Source of the DNA: Tuctoria greenei
Taxonomy: Eukaryota; Streptophyta; Magnoliopsida; Poales; Poaceae
Direction of reading: 5' to 3'
Assembly (NCBI GenBank): GCA_036927565.1
Contig: JAYESD010000010.1
Location: forward strand, 41,967,298 to 42,031,297
DNA length: 64,000 bases
Part shown: positions 34,545 to 46,922 of the stretch, piece after piece
How the letters are laid out: each line of letters begins with the position of its first letter
Position numbering within the stretch: the stretch's first letter is position 1
The notes under the pieces: model-generated
Databases searched by the model: none
Told to the model about the DNA's origin: nothing
The model's input: the letters and a program-made list of their open reading frames with translations, nothing else
Made by a program: the position numbers and the translations under genes

Positions 34545-37040
34545 TGTGACACCCGGTTCCGAATATGAACCAGGTATAGCGTATACGTGTGCCCAGGATG
34601 TTCATCACACATACACGACAACTTCACAAATGATATACATAATTTAACCACGTCTCAAATAGTAAACAAGTACCTTATTAAGAAAATCCAATGGTTCATG
34701 AATGACAAGCCTCTAATTATTGCAGCGGAAAATAAACTAAGTAGAACGACTCCATTCCACAGGCAATTGACGTTAGCACACAATTTAGTACTCCACGTGA
34801 TCCCCATGGTACTCCCAAATGTCTCATGTAACTGTTGGTGGGGGAATTGCAAGGGTGAGTGCATGTTGTACTCAGCAGGTGTGAGAAAGTATGACATGTA
34901 GATAAAAACAAGGATGAATATAAATGGTTCATTGCAGCAAGCAACTTTAGTTCGCAAACAAGTAAATGCATCCTGCAATGTCTAGGTGTGATTAAACCCC
35001 AACATAACCCAAATAGTTATCATACCACATAATGACATCCTCATTTACCATCAAAATAAAATTATAACCAGCCAACAACTAAAATCATCACCATATGCCA
35101 TCAATATCCTCTCATAACCGACATACTCATATGTCATACCCAAACCATCCCAAAACCCAAATCCAATTCTAATCATGGAAGTTGTCCAAGTGCTCATGAC
35201 TGGGAGCACGACTATCATGATAGTTTTTAACACTCTGTAGAGGTTGTACCACTTTACCCACATGTTTGTGATTTCATCACGTTTTGATGACTAAGAACCT
35301 CTATTATGCCTTATCACACTTCTGTTGGTGTGAGGCCAATAGATCACAAAATAGCCTTTCAAAAGGAATTACTAGTATGTACGGACCCACTAAGGTTTCA
35401 CCTGCAGGCTTGAATCTCCATTCTCCCACCCACGGGCCTCCTCGTGTGCCATGAAGATCCCAAGGAAGCCCTACTCGACTCCCATTCCCCGCACCATCCA
35501 GTGGTCCATACAATACCAGCAGCACACCTAATTATTCAACTACGCCGCGCCCATACTTGGCCTTGTGGTGGCACTGTTGTCCTGGCATATTCTCGCATGA
35601 ACCGGTCCTTAGATATAGGGCAAGCAAAACCACCATACCATCCAACCGTTCCACAAAACCATGCTTGCTTAGATCTCCTAAGTTCCATATTGCTAAATTA
35701 ATCATCATCTCACATTATCATCCCAAATTCTCATAATTAAAGTGTCAAGCATATTATTTATGTTACCCATAACCCACGTAGCGATGCGGTACAAAAGAGA
35801 AAGATACCCATACCCGACTCATCATGTATATCCCGGTGAAAAGGGGTGGCATACAACACTTGTAAACTCCTACGTATGTGTTTCCCAACGTATTGACACA
35901 AGCATGAGTTTTGCAAACAAAACATTTAAAAACATAGGTTCAATATGGTCAAGGGCAGTTGCCTTGCTCCGACGGATAGGGTTGCTCAACCGCTTCGAAG
36001 TCTTGGTTTTCAAAATCCTCGTACACGGCCTTTTGAGCAAATCCCTCTACTCGCGATCACACACATACAAGAAAACACATACGAATCAATACAATGAACA
36101 CATATTAATCAATATGCAATGATATGAATGCATGCAAAGTTTGATAATTAATTATCTACGGCTGTTTATTAATTAGATGCAACTAGTTCATATATGCCAT
36201 GCGATTTTATGTGGGTTTTAGCGATAGTTGTTCGCTGCTGAAATAAAATAGGCGCAACTAAAGTTAAATTTTGGGTATTAGATCTATTATGTCGTTAAAA
36301 TTCGTCTCAAAAAACGTATCCTACCGTAGGTGCAATAGCTTCAAGGATCGTGGGACAGAGGCATAGTGTAGACGAAGTAGACGGCGCAGCTATCCTGCGG
36401 CAGCATGACGATCTCTGGCGGACGGCGGCTTCTTCCTTCCTTCTTTTCCTTCTCTTCTCCTCCTCCCTTCCGTGGCCTTCCTCCTTTGCTCCTGGCGGCT
36501 AGTTTTTTTTTTCTTCTCAACCATGGCCAGCAATCTACGTAGTAGGCGCTACTATCCTTACGTAGGCAGGTGCATGCTGTACCGAGGGCCACGTGCCTTT
36601 ATATAGGTGAAGGCCACGACCTAAGTCCCGCGTGGCTACGAGTCTTGGGACCCAAGTCCCTCTCGGCCTCGATCGAGCCACGCGCAGCGGGAGTCGTCCC
36701 CGAGGGCCACGGTGCTGGCGCTGCGGGTCCGAGTCGCGTCAGGCATAGAGGATTCCCAGGGCGCGCGCTGGTTAGAGACTGAGTCCACTCAGACTCGTGG
36801 TGGCCGACGGTTGTTTTTTTATTTATTTATTATATATTTTTTATTCTGAATTATACATTATTATCTTATTATATATATATATATATATATTACCTTTCCT
36901 CTTATTTTTCTTTCATTATTACTTACTAATCCCTATTCTTTTATTTAATACATTCATTTATTTTTCTTATCTTTTGTTCTATTAATAATTTACGCACGAA
37001 AATCTATGCAATGCATGATACTAAAAATGAGGGTGTTACA
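34545..37040 (-). mobile_element. Solo LTR (2.5 kb), relative of the large-LTR element, minus strand
   Basis: The plus strand reads TGTGACACCC at 34545 and GGGTGTTACA at 37031-37040. Exact GGATG duplications flank it (34540-34544, 37041-37045). Read on the minus strand, its last 80 bp and a stretch around 35210-35270 match the large-LTR element (GGTACAACCTCTAC and GTTAAAAACTATCATGATAG-like). It is about 0.5 kb shorter. A minus-strand TATATAAAG lies near 36597-36606. An AT repeat is at about 36870-36890. Confidence 0.9.
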
Positions 37041-39313
37041 GGATGTATGTCCCACTCATCGGACCTCAGAAAGATGTGAGTGAATGCAAATAAGTTAATT
37101 GATAGTTATCTCATATTGTTTTTCCGATTACATATTTAAATCTTCCATCAACTTTGCATTTGCATATTTGAATTTTCTTACCTGCATGTTGGGAAGTCAA
37201 ATTCCGACAACATAAAAAGAAATATTTGTGTTAGGAATAAAATTTATTGGATATGAACTTTTGGCATAACCACTTCAATTTATTTTCCTAAATCCAACAA
37301 AAAATATATACCTTATTTCTCATTGCATTTGCACGTTGTTTCAAGTTGGCAAAGTCAATTTGACAATCGGTTTGGTTTGCTTTTGCTAACCTAACCCGTT
37401 TCTGAGTTGTTTTGTTTGTTCTTGATTAAATTGCAGCTAGGAACAAAAGTGTTCGGTGAAGAGAGAATGCCTCATCAAGCTCGAGTCATTATCGGGAGGA
37501 TTCAAGCGCATATCCTTCCGCTGAGCTCGTTTCGAGGCCGAGATGGAGGAATGCTTGAGATGGCAACCCGATGGAGGACCGAGATGGAACTTCAACTACA
37601 TTCATCGTCGACTCCAACATCAACTTGGGATGTCACACCGAACGTGAGTTTCCTACACAAGGGCCTTCGACCCCGAACTGCTCTTCAAAAGAAGTATGAG
37701 TTTAAAATTTCCATAGTTTAGGTTGCATCAGAATTCAATGACTTTGCTTCCTTTGATGAGGAATGTTAGCACCTCCTCATCATTCCATTCTTATGCATCC
37801 TCATGAAAGTAACTGTTGGTATTGCCTTTTGATTTTTCAAAAGGAATACCACCTTACTTGGAAAGAGATAAAACAAATAGCTAGGATTCCATAAGCATTG
37901 TTTAATAGATTTAGTCATTTTATGCCTAGGTTTAGCAAACAAAGCTTTTGGTATAACTTAATGGGTGAATTGGCATGTAGCAACCTAGGAATAAGTGATG
38001 TCCATAGTCTTAATATGAATTTCATTTATCTGTGGAATTACTAAATCTCAAATTCCTGGGAGGCATTAGAAATGTTCGCGGAGGATAAAAATTGAGAACC
38101 TATTTGTCATGATCCAAATGAGAAAATTTGCTCTTATAACATCTATGATGGTTAGAATATTTAAAGATGAAGGGACCCATAGGGTGTGCATCCCTCACTT
38201 GCGTTGCTATGAATAGGAGCTTTAGAAAATGTGCAAACTGATATATTTATAAGATCCACTTTTAAATCAATAAATGGTACATTTCTTATGGATGCACTCA
38301 AAATTGGACTCCATGGATCTTTCCTATTTTTCTTCCTTGGATATAGAAATGAAATTGGGTTACCTAATACGGAAATTCATTTGTATAAGTACCGAGAGCT
38401 AACCATTACTGTCCATTAAAAGGAGGAAACTTGCATGAGTAATTATTCTATAGAAGCATACAAGAAGTTGATCGTTGAAGGAAGCCATGGAAGTTCGATT
38501 AAAACATCTCCTGTTCAATGAGTAAACGAGCATGGTTGGAGCCTATCGGAAAATAAGTTTGAGGGTCAATCATAGCTTTAGAGAATGGAGATTTGCCATC
38601 ATAACCCTCCAGAGGTGACCTCTGGTCTGCTATGAATAAGTGGTATCATTATGTTCTCAACTGGTCTAAGTACCCATTCAAGCCCAGGGGAGTTGCCATC
38701 ATCGTTGGTTGCACTTTGTTCCTTTATGGCTAGACGTTAACATGACATGGGCCAAGGAATGGCCGATCACACCTAACGTATGAGAAACCTTGAGGGCGGA
38801 TGAGCGACATTCACAACATGCTCTTCATTTATGCTCATGGCACCCATGGGAGGCAGAGCAACATCGACACTCAACACTCCATTTTCGAAGCCAAGCTGTA
38901 ACAAAGATAGGTCGACCTCACGGCCTACCTCCGCCATTAGGGATTCAACCCTTATCATGAACCTTGACCAAGAACAAGCTTGGGGGAGGACCCCCACTTG
39001 GGGTAACTTGTATCACATCCTATTTTGCATATCATTTCCCTTTTTCACATCATTCGATTCTAAAAAAACTAAAAAATATAGCTTAGCATTAATACAATAA
39101 AATTTGTTTTTTCCATGTGCGGTAAGAATGATTTAATCTTCCGTTGATGGGAAAAATGAAAATTTGCTATGTTTACATTCTTATTTGTTACTAGTTACAA
39201 CTTGATATTCTCCTATGTCTTGAGTTTATTGGCCTTAGGATAATCACCTTGAACCTAGAAATTGTGGGTAGCAAGAGCACGATCCATTTCTAGGTTATTG
39301 TGAGAAAAGATAT
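37041..39313 (+). pseudogene. Internal remnant of element F after the solo LTR
   Basis: This is decayed coding-like DNA. The longest frame is 37407-37721 (PTSTWDVTPNVSFLHKGLRP within it). Another at 38231-38419 reads FKSINGTFLMDALKIGLHGS. I do not recognise domains with confidence. Near 38985 AAGCTTGGGGGAGGACCCCC is a phrase typical of the post-pol region of Athila-like elements. RT, RNase H and integrase are not visible, so pol has been deleted or never was present. Confidence 0.4.
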
Positions 39314-40196
39314 TGATGAGTAGTTTAGGCCCGATCTTTTGATAGGTAATGGATAAGTTGATTAATGGAGATCTCAACGTTGATGATTCGAGGCTCTGAG
39401 CAAAAACCGAACAACCCCTGCAATCACAAGACCATTGTTTTGTTGGTAATCAATCGTACTTCACACGCTTTACCTCGCCAAGAAGGCTAATCCCTGCAAG
39501 TGCAACCGAGAACACAAGCAAGAATGTAGAAGATGCAATCGAAAATCGCAAAGTTGGGGTCTCGCAAACCATAGAACGGCGAAATTGTTAATGTAAGGAA
39601 AATGCAATTGTTTGTGGTGGCTACAATGGAATATAAATAGGTGGGAGGAGGTCTAGGGGATGTTGTGGTCCTGACCTAACCCAAAGACACAAAAAATAAG
39701 GGATGTAGACTTGATACCAGACCCAATGGCCTAATACAGTGGCGCAACACCGTGACAGATTTGGAACACGAATTTGTTTAGACAATCCCGATCGACTCTG
39801 GATGGATTTTGACATGGGACCAGTGGCATTGGAAATTTTATCCTCTCCCCTTTCCGTGCGTATGTACAACGTCCAAAATGGTGTCGGACTGCCTCCTGGG
39901 TGTCCATTTTAGTGAAAAGTGCTCCTGGACTCTAAGGTTGACTTGACCTCTATCTTCTTTGGACGTATGCTCTGGTCCTCCATGCCCCTAAACCTTCCTC
40001 CAAGTATGCCGTTAATCTATCCATGGATCCTAATCACAATTAAGTCATTAGGTAGCAATCTATTCTCAAAAACATATAAGGAAACATATAAGAATGAGCT
40101 CAACTTTGAAATTTATTGTTGTATGTGAACTCTAATGATTGCATCTTTGAGTTCAATTGAGTGTTGTGTGTATATAGGAGTGATGTCCTCCTCATC
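39314..40196. repeat. Left LTR of the small element
   Basis: About 883 bp, TGATGAGTAGTTTAGGC to ATGTCCTCCTCA. It aligns with 42151-43017 along its length, with many substitutions, so the insertion is not recent. Confidence 0.8.
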
Positions 40197-40574
40197 CTCC
40201 ACTTCTTGAATAGGAGTCGTCCTCGACTCAGGCTCACCATTTTCACAAGTAATGGGAATCAAATGTTTAATTTCAGCACAAGTATGTGGATTTAAAACAG
40301 AATCACCAAGTTCAATAACTGATTTTCGCATAGGTATAATAGAATTATCAACACACAACTCTTTATTAGCGCAAGGACCAGTAGAAAAATCAACATGTGA
40401 CAATGGTGTATCAATAAAAGATTCTACAGTAGCTACTCGACAATAACATGATTGGTGGAAAAAATTCAGAATATCCAAAAACTTCTCACCTTCAACAAGT
40501 GTATTGTCATATTTTGTTACCTTTATTCTCAATTTCAGCAGGAAGTTCAGAAGCATTATGGGTCGATTCATCAA
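40113..40574 (-). CDS. ORF of the small LTR element, function unknown
   Basis: A 153-codon minus-strand frame begins in the internal region (MMNRPIMLLNFLLKLRIK) and continues into the left LTR (about 40196 to 40113). It contains HVDFSTGPCANKELC and ITCENGEPESRTTPIQEVED, an acidic tail that crosses the LTR boundary. I recall similar conserved text in unclassified grass retrotransposon proteins but cannot name a domain. A second frame at 40507-40740 (LANLITHQLRLHMNFRPFLP) may be the upstream part of the same protein, shifted by one indel. If real, it gives the element minus orientation and is the last part of its polyprotein. Confidence 0.45.
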   Translation of the reverse strand: MMNRPIMLLNFLLKLRIKVTKYDNTLVEGEKFLDILNFFHQSCYCRVATVESFIDTPLSHVDFSTGPCANKELCVDNSIIPMRKSVIELGDSVLNPHTCAEIKHLIPITCENGEPESRTTPIQEVEDEEDITPIYTQHSIELKDAIIRVHIQQ

Positions 40575-41115
40575 ACAATTTAGAAGAGTTGTTCAACACC
40601 TCCCTTTTCTTTTGCATAGTTTCTTGTGGAAGGAATGGTCTGAAGTTCATGTGAAGCCTCAGTTGGTGTGTGATCAGATTTGCCAATGTGACCTCTCTTG
40701 ACGTTTGATCCTTGGTGAGTAGATTGAACATTCTATTCATCAGGTTAAGTAACTCAACATGTGAAGGACATTAATGATTCTTGCTTTTACCTAACATAAT
40801 TAGTAGCAAACAGAAGACAACAGAAATATGTTATCCCTATCACTGCAAGGATAATGGCAGAACGGAAGTAGAATCTCGCACTCTCAAGCATCTTACCACG
40901 CTCTTACAAGTGTTCTTACCAACACCGCAGGTGGCAAACAATAGCCATTGTGACAAACCAATCGAGAGTGGGTGATTGCAAAAGTGTATCGATTCTGCTC
41001 AAGAGAAAAGTGTAGATTGGATAGCACTTTATATCGTAGCAAGGATTAGCAACAATGAACTCTAATAGTAAAGTTGCATAAGTGTCCAAAGTACTTGTCA
41101 ATGTTGTTGGCCTAA

Positions 41116-41317
41116 GGCCCTGTTTGGTACAGCTTCTACTGTAGCTTTTTCATAAAAATAAGCTGAAGTTGTGCCAAACAGGAAACTTCTGTAACAGCTT
41201 ATTAGTTCAGCTGCTTCTTAGAATGAACTAAAAGCAGGACATAAGCAGAAGCTGCTTTCCACTAGTTTTTCATACAAGCTGCTTTTGTAACAAGTTTTAG
41301 TTGTGCCAAACAGGGCC
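41116..41317. mobile_element. Tourist-like MITE (PIF/Harbinger)
   Basis: 202 bp with inverted ends GGCCCTGTTTGGTAC and GTGCCAAACAGGGCC, flanked by TAA on both sides (41113-41115, 41318-41320). Length, end sequence and 3-bp TAA duplication fit Tourist elements. The inner part (AGCTTCTACTGTAGC, AGCTGCTTTTGTAAC) forms an imperfect hairpin. Confidence 0.88.
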
Positions 41318-42150
41318 TAAATCAGTTCCTAGTAGTTCAAGCTAGCAAGACATGGAACAAAACCAGAGGACACAAAGGATGCAAGCATTTTTGTTTTTTT
41401 GTTGTTGTTTTTTTCTCTCCTTTTCTTTTCTTGTGCATCTTTCGTATCTTGTGCACTTGCCTTTTTCTTTTGTCTTCCTTTTTTCTGAATATGCTACAAA
41501 ATAAGAACACAATGTAACAAAATTAAAGATATCTCCTTGGTCTGTCATAGATTTTCTGCTCAATCTTCCAAGGACAATTAGGCACCCTTAGAGACACCAA
41601 ATCCAAAAACTTACAACAGCAAGATTATAGATCTATCTCTCCTATTGAATTTCATTATATGGAAGACCTATTTTGGATCATAACAATAGTAGATATTTCC
41701 CCAAAAATACAGACTGTACAGAAATTCTAGAACAAGAACAAATTCAGATCTAATGCAATTTTGACCATGATAACTGTATTTCCTAGAAAACCTATGCATA
41801 CGAAAGTTGTAGATAACTTCTCAAGCATTCTAGAAATATTAAGAACACAAAAATCCAAGTTACACAGACGAATCTAGTCTAGACGTGATTCAAAATGATA
41901 AATTAACACAATGCAAAACTCCAACTAAAACCGAACACACTTCCTAAACCAGCAATATGACTCAACCACGGACAAAAACTCAAGAAAACCAAACTGAAAA
42001 ACAAAGTTGCAAAGGCTCAATGGTTGTTTGGACAATGTAATGAAGAGGTCTACTAATTGTGGCTTTTTCGTGGACTCTAGGTATGAAAAACAAAGCGGAT
42101 GTAATGGATAGATGAATTTATCTAATAGACAACCTGGAAGATGATACTAA

Positions 42151-43017
42151 TCAATGAGTAGTTTAGGCTGGATCTTCGATAGGTAATGGATAAGTCGATT
42201 GATGAAGATCTCAAAGTTGATGATCCGAGGCTCTGAGCAAAACCCGAACAACCCCTACAATCACTACACCACTTCTTTGTTAGTTATCAACTGTGATTCA
42301 CACACTTGACCTTGCCAACAAAGCTAATTCCTGCAAGTGCAAATTGAGAACACAAGTAAGAACCTAGAAGACGCAATATCAAATTGCAAAGTCGTGGGCT
42401 TGCAAATTGTAGCGGTAAAATTGCTAATCTAAGCAAAACCCAAATGTTTTGGTGGCTACTATGGAGTATAAATAGGTGGAGGACGTCCAAGGGGTGTTTC
42501 GGTCGTGATCTAACCCTAACACACAAAAATAAGGGATGTAGACTTGATACAAAGCCCAATAACCCAATACGAAGGCGCAACACCATAACAGATTATGTAC
42601 TCGAAATTGTTTTGACAATTCCCATCAACTCAGGATTACTTTTGACATGGGACCAGCAACATTGGAAAGGTTATCCTTTCCTCTTTTTGTGCTTATGCTG
42701 AACGTCCAAAAGGGAGTCCAAATGCGTTCTGGGCGTCCGTTTTAGTGAGAAGTGCTCTTGGACTCTGAGTTGGACTTTACCTCTATCTTCTTTGTACGTA
42801 TGCTATGGTCCTCCATGCCCCTAGACCTTTTTCTAAGTACTCCTTGAACCTCCCTATAGATCCAAATCTCAACCTCTATGTATTCTCGAAAACATATCAA
42901 GAAACACATTAGAACGAGCTCACCTCTAAAATTAATTATTGTATGTGAACTCTAATGATTGCATCTTGTAAGTTTAATGGAGTGTTGTGTGTATCCATGG
43001 GAGTGATGTCCTCATCA
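42151..43017. repeat. Right LTR of the small element
   Basis: About 867 bp, TCAATGAGTAGTTTAGGC to ATGTCCTCATCA. The outer end keeps the perfect CTCATCA; the inner end has changed from TGATGAG to TCAATGAG. Confidence 0.8.
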
Positions 43018-43789
43018 GATATAGTAACATAGGGCTGATATATTCTTGTTCTAAACTAAAACTTGAATTTTGGAGAATTTTACTTTCAAAATGATAAGTT
43101 CCTCAACGATGATAAATTCCTACCAAAGACATATGATAACGTTCCTTTGATAATCCATATGCATATGCTACTTGTTTTCACAATGAGCCTACTCAAACTT
43201 GTAGAGACTCATGAGAGATTCTTTTCATACTTTTATGATCAAGATTATCTCACATGCTAAACTTCTACACTGGAAGTAGCACCATTTTTTCACACATCAA
43301 TACACCAATTTCCACTCCACCAAAAATACTCCATGCAATTATTGTTATGACTCTCTAAAATTCCTTGAAAGAGAAGAAGGCATAGCTGTAAAAAGAGGGA
43401 GCAAGAAAGAAAAAAAGAGGTATGCTCCCTCAAAAGAAGAGCAGGAAAAATTGCCCTCCCAAAAGAGGAGCATGAAAGAAAATATAGAAAACAAATATAC
43501 ATGCCTCCTCTTATCAAAAAGGGAGAAGTCCATAAAAAGGATTATCCATAAAATTCCACTCTTATTCCACCATATACCACACACATGCACATCTTGATAT
43601 GATTATATGCCTAGTTTTCTCCTAAGGCTTACATTTATGACTTAGCAAAATATATGTTGCAAGTATTCTCACTTTTGTCTCCTATGATGCTCCACATAGG
43701 CCATATTAGAAGTAGGAACAAAACAAGGCATTGCCTTGGTTAGGAGAATTCGTACAACATGAGTATAGGGGGCCATATGGGAGGGGAGA
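43018..43789. other. F internal region, no gene seen
   Basis: AT-rich with a purine-rich stretch (43375-43530). Short frames on both strands have no recognisable content. Confidence 0.35.
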
Positions 43790-44195
43790 TGGATTGGCAT
43801 GAAAGCCCGCAAAAAAGCACGGCCCGAAAAAATCGGGCTCGGGCCGGCTCGAAGCCCCGTGCGGGTCGGGCCCAAGCCTTGACATCCGGCCCATCGGGCT
43901 TGCGTGTACGACCCGTTTAGGCCCGAATGATGATTTTTCCGTTGTTTTTAGTTTATTTTTAACTAAAATGGGTCACGGGCCAATCCGGTCTGACATGACC
44001 CGTTTATGGCCTGACACGGCCCGACACGCTTAAAATAAATTTGGGTCATGCCTGGGCCTTGACCTCCAGCCTGGTGGTCGGCCCGACACGGCCCGATTTT
44101 TTTTCTGGTCGTGCCAGACCTAGTTGTTTAAGGCCCGAGGCCGGCCGGGCCCAGGGCGGCCCGGCCTGGCATGGCCCGTTGGCCACCTATAAACA
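43790..44195. mobile_element. GGCCCG-rich hAT-like non-autonomous element
   Basis: Within AT-rich F sequence, about 400 bp is packed with GGCCCG, GGGCC and CGGGCC in both orientations. The right end, on the minus strand, reads TAGGTGGCCAACGGGCC, a form seen at ends of small plant hAT elements. The left end (GGCATGAAAGCCCGC) is a degenerate partner. I could not confirm an 8-bp duplication, so exact ends are uncertain. Confidence 0.5.
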
Positions 44196-44527
44196 TGAGT
44201 GATTGAGAGAACATCATTTGAGGAACTTCAGCTTTCATTACAATATATTTTGAGAACCTCCAGAATAAAAGTGGTATTTAGGAATAAGTCTTGCATGCCT
44301 TGCGAAACTATTCTATCTCCCAACCATATACGATGAGTAGAAGTCAAAGGCCCCATGAGGACTCATGTAAAGGGTGAATATCAATTGCTAATTTATTCAA
44401 GTCTAGGAAGAGATTTTCATTGTGCACTTAGTACTATTGGAGAAAGGAATATAGTAGCCACTCCTGATCAACAACCTAAGTCTTTTACTTTGTCTCAGGG
44501 CGAACAAAGGGTAAGCTTGGGGGAGTT

Positions 44528-45411
44528 TGTTGATGGTTGTTAAGTACCACTTTTGACCATCAATATAACTCATAATCATGAGTATTAGACATTTCTTACA
44601 TGCATATCTTTTAGAAATAACGTATTTCCCCATGTCCATTGAGAATTTGTGCATGCAGGTGATTTTATATAGAATTGAGGAGAATCTAGGCAAGCAATCT
44701 TGAAAAGTACACTTTCAGCCATTCAGAGGATGACATGTGCCAGTCAATGGATCCAGTGGCCCACCTACAGGGGTATCAAAGGGGATCCAACATAAAACCA
44801 TCGAGGAATGGTTGGAGGACCCACCCGCGAGCCACCTGGACGAAGCACACCGTGGAAGGGGTTAGCCAGGGTGCGGTTAAATCCCTTGTTCGACCAACAT
44901 GGTATTGCCCCCAAGCCCGGACAACTTCCACGTGTCAACTCCCCATGGCTCCCTAATGGGGGTAGAAAATGATTCCCGTGTGAATTTTTGTGTGTACCAC
45001 CTCAGAAGCTTGTATAAATAGGACACCTCACCCCTCACTTCAACACACACCACTTGAGCATCACTTCCTCATATACACACTTCTCTAAGTCCTTGGTAGA
45101 TAGGCTGTAGAGAGGAGCCTCTTGTTCCCATGTCCATTTTGGGAATGTTATAGATTATGTATCTTTTCTTCTTCATGTGACTTTATGCATTATTATAATA
45201 TTAGTCTTCTCTTATTCATATGCTTGGGTAAGTGTTTCTTGTTTGATTGTTTAATCTGTGCATGTGGTATTTTTAGTTGTTATTATGATAGTATAGTAAC
45301 CATGTTATTATGTTATAATAAACACCATAGGCCTCCACTATAGTCTAGTTAGGTGTAATATGAATAAGATATTGCTTGGTCACAACATTGATTCAACGAT
45401 GTTTAGGATAG
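44528..45411 (+). repeat. 3' LTR of element F, truncated
   Basis: It starts TGTTGATGG after the polypurine tract CTTGGGGGAGTTT and matches 31657 onward, with a TATAAATAG box near 45015. It breaks at 45411, where an inverted F-family LTR begins with its terminal base. Confidence 0.82.
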
Positions 45412-46922
45412 TGTTGGTATTTTTTAACATCTACAGGTCATCCTAGCAACAGGTGCTAGCAATGCGTGTTGACACTAGGCTAACCTAGCGCTAAAGCAAG
45501 ATGAGTTCCGCAAGCGCACAAAAAGTACCGCTGTAGCATTTTACGCGAGAGTATTCCCTAGGGTATCATATTTATTTTATCCCAAAGGAAGGAAGTGATG
45601 TGTAGATAAATCATGGATAGAGTAAGATGTTCAAGTGAGTGTTCTAATGGGATGGATAAATGATGGATTGGAATAGTGTGACACACACCTAAACAATCTA
45701 TTTTAAAGGTTAAAGTTGTTCTAGTGAGGGTTAAACTATGAGAAGGGTTACGCCTACTGTGCTCCAACTACTCATATACATATCCTAATAATGTACACAT
45801 GAACATGATAATGGTGAATACTAGGGCTTAGTGGTCCAACACATCGAGCATGGGTGTACTTCTAACAAAACCAGAACGATTTCTGCTAAGACCTTTGGTG
45901 TAGCCGAATGTGGGGGAGTGCAAAGGGCGGACATGGTTGTCACCACCTGCTACCTACTCTTACAACCCGTGGCTCTAAGAGACATCAAACATTACCTAAC
46001 TATCCAAGCATCTCACTTCCATGCTAAGTAAATGCCTAAAGAGCTGCAGTACAAGTACCTTCCTAAAGATATGACTAACCTTAATATCGTTGAACCAATT
46101 ATGGAACCAATCAATAATTTATTCATATCAACATATTTATATTATTACCTAATTAGACTATACTGGAGGTGTATGGTGTTTATAATAGCATAATAACAAC
46201 ATTACTATGAAATCATAATGACATCTACACCTATCACATACATGGTCTCTACAACCAAACAAGAAACATTTTGTCCAAGCATATGAATAAAGAGTGACTA
46301 ACGAATATATTAAATAGCATAGTGTCACAAAAAAAAGAGGAAAAGATATATGAGTCATACCTTTCCCAAATTGGACTTGTGACTACAGGCTCCACTCTAC
46401 AGTCTAACCTCCACTAAGGACTAAGAGAGAACTAGTGTAAACAAGAGAGTGATGCTCAAGTGGTGTGTGTGGCGAAGTGAGGTGTGGGGTCCTATTTATA
46501 CACGAAGTTCAGTCGGTTCCCACCATCTTTTGCACGTGAAGCAGTCTGAGCCACCTTCAAGGAGCCACATGGAGTCTACATGTGGAGGGAGACTGGGTTT
46601 GGCGCCATGAACAAGTAGACCGAGTTAGGGGTTCGGTCAAGTCAGGGGTTCGGCCGACATCTTCCTGGTTCCTCCCTTGTTGTGCATTCTCATGAAGGCT
46701 GGCAGGTCGACCTTCTGCTCGCTTTTGGGTGTTATGCCATTAGATTCCCTCGTATACTACAGTAGGTGGACCATTTGATCCTGGGTTTCCATGTGTCATC
46801 GCCTGATTGGTCGGGATGTTACTTTTAGGATTGCTCCCACAATTCTCCTCATTTCCATGATAAAATACCTGCATGCACTAATTCTCTATGTACATGTGGA
46901 ATTGTGTTAAATATAAAAGGGA
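45412..46922 (-). mobile_element. Inverted F-family LTR, tail to tail with the F 3' LTR
   Basis: On the plus strand it starts TGTTGGTATT, the inverse of an LTR end. Read on the minus strand it contains GGGATAAAATAAATATGATACCC, CGCGTAAAATGCTAC, a TATAAATAGG box near 46490 and GTGCATGCAGGTATTTTATC, all in the order of the F LTR. The outer start (TGTTGATGG...) is lost near 46922, where element G begins. Divergence from both F LTRs is clear, so it is an independent copy rather than a recent inversion. Confidence 0.72.

Larger units (their letters stand above)
39314..43017. mobile_element. Small LTR retrotransposon, non-autonomous, inserted in F
   Basis: Ends are TGATGAG at 39314 and CTCATCA at 43011-43017, inverse of each other, flanked by exact GATAT (39309-39313 and 43018-43022). 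LTRs are about 39314-40196 and 42151-43017. The internal region is about 1.95 kb and has no pol. Orientation is unsettled. TATAAATAG boxes near 39633 and 42467 favour plus. A minus-strand ORF running into the left LTR, with purine-rich AAGAAGTGGAGGA just before it, favours minus. A Tourist MITE lies inside. Confidence 0.88.
31657..45411 (+). mobile_element. Element F: Athila-like Ty3/gypsy retrotransposon, decayed, host to several insertions
   Basis: The LTRs start TGTTGATGG at 31657 and 44528. The left LTR ends ATCAACA at 33182, the exact inverse of its start. The primer-site region TGGCAACATTGCCAAGGAA resembles the TGGCGCCGTTGCCGGGGA site (tRNA-Asp) of Athila elements. Gag relics and the polypurine tract CTTGGGGGAGTTT (44515-44527) agree. 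Inside it lie a solo LTR (34545-37040), a small LTR element (39314-43017) and a GGCCCG-rich element (about 43790-44195). The right LTR is broken at 45411 by an inverted copy. Confidence 0.78.

Noticed and set aside
36797..36985. ORF of 62 codons rich in Ile, Leu, Phe and Tyr
   Set aside because: It lies in the AT-rich part of the solo LTR, including an AT microsatellite, and has no codon pattern of a gene.
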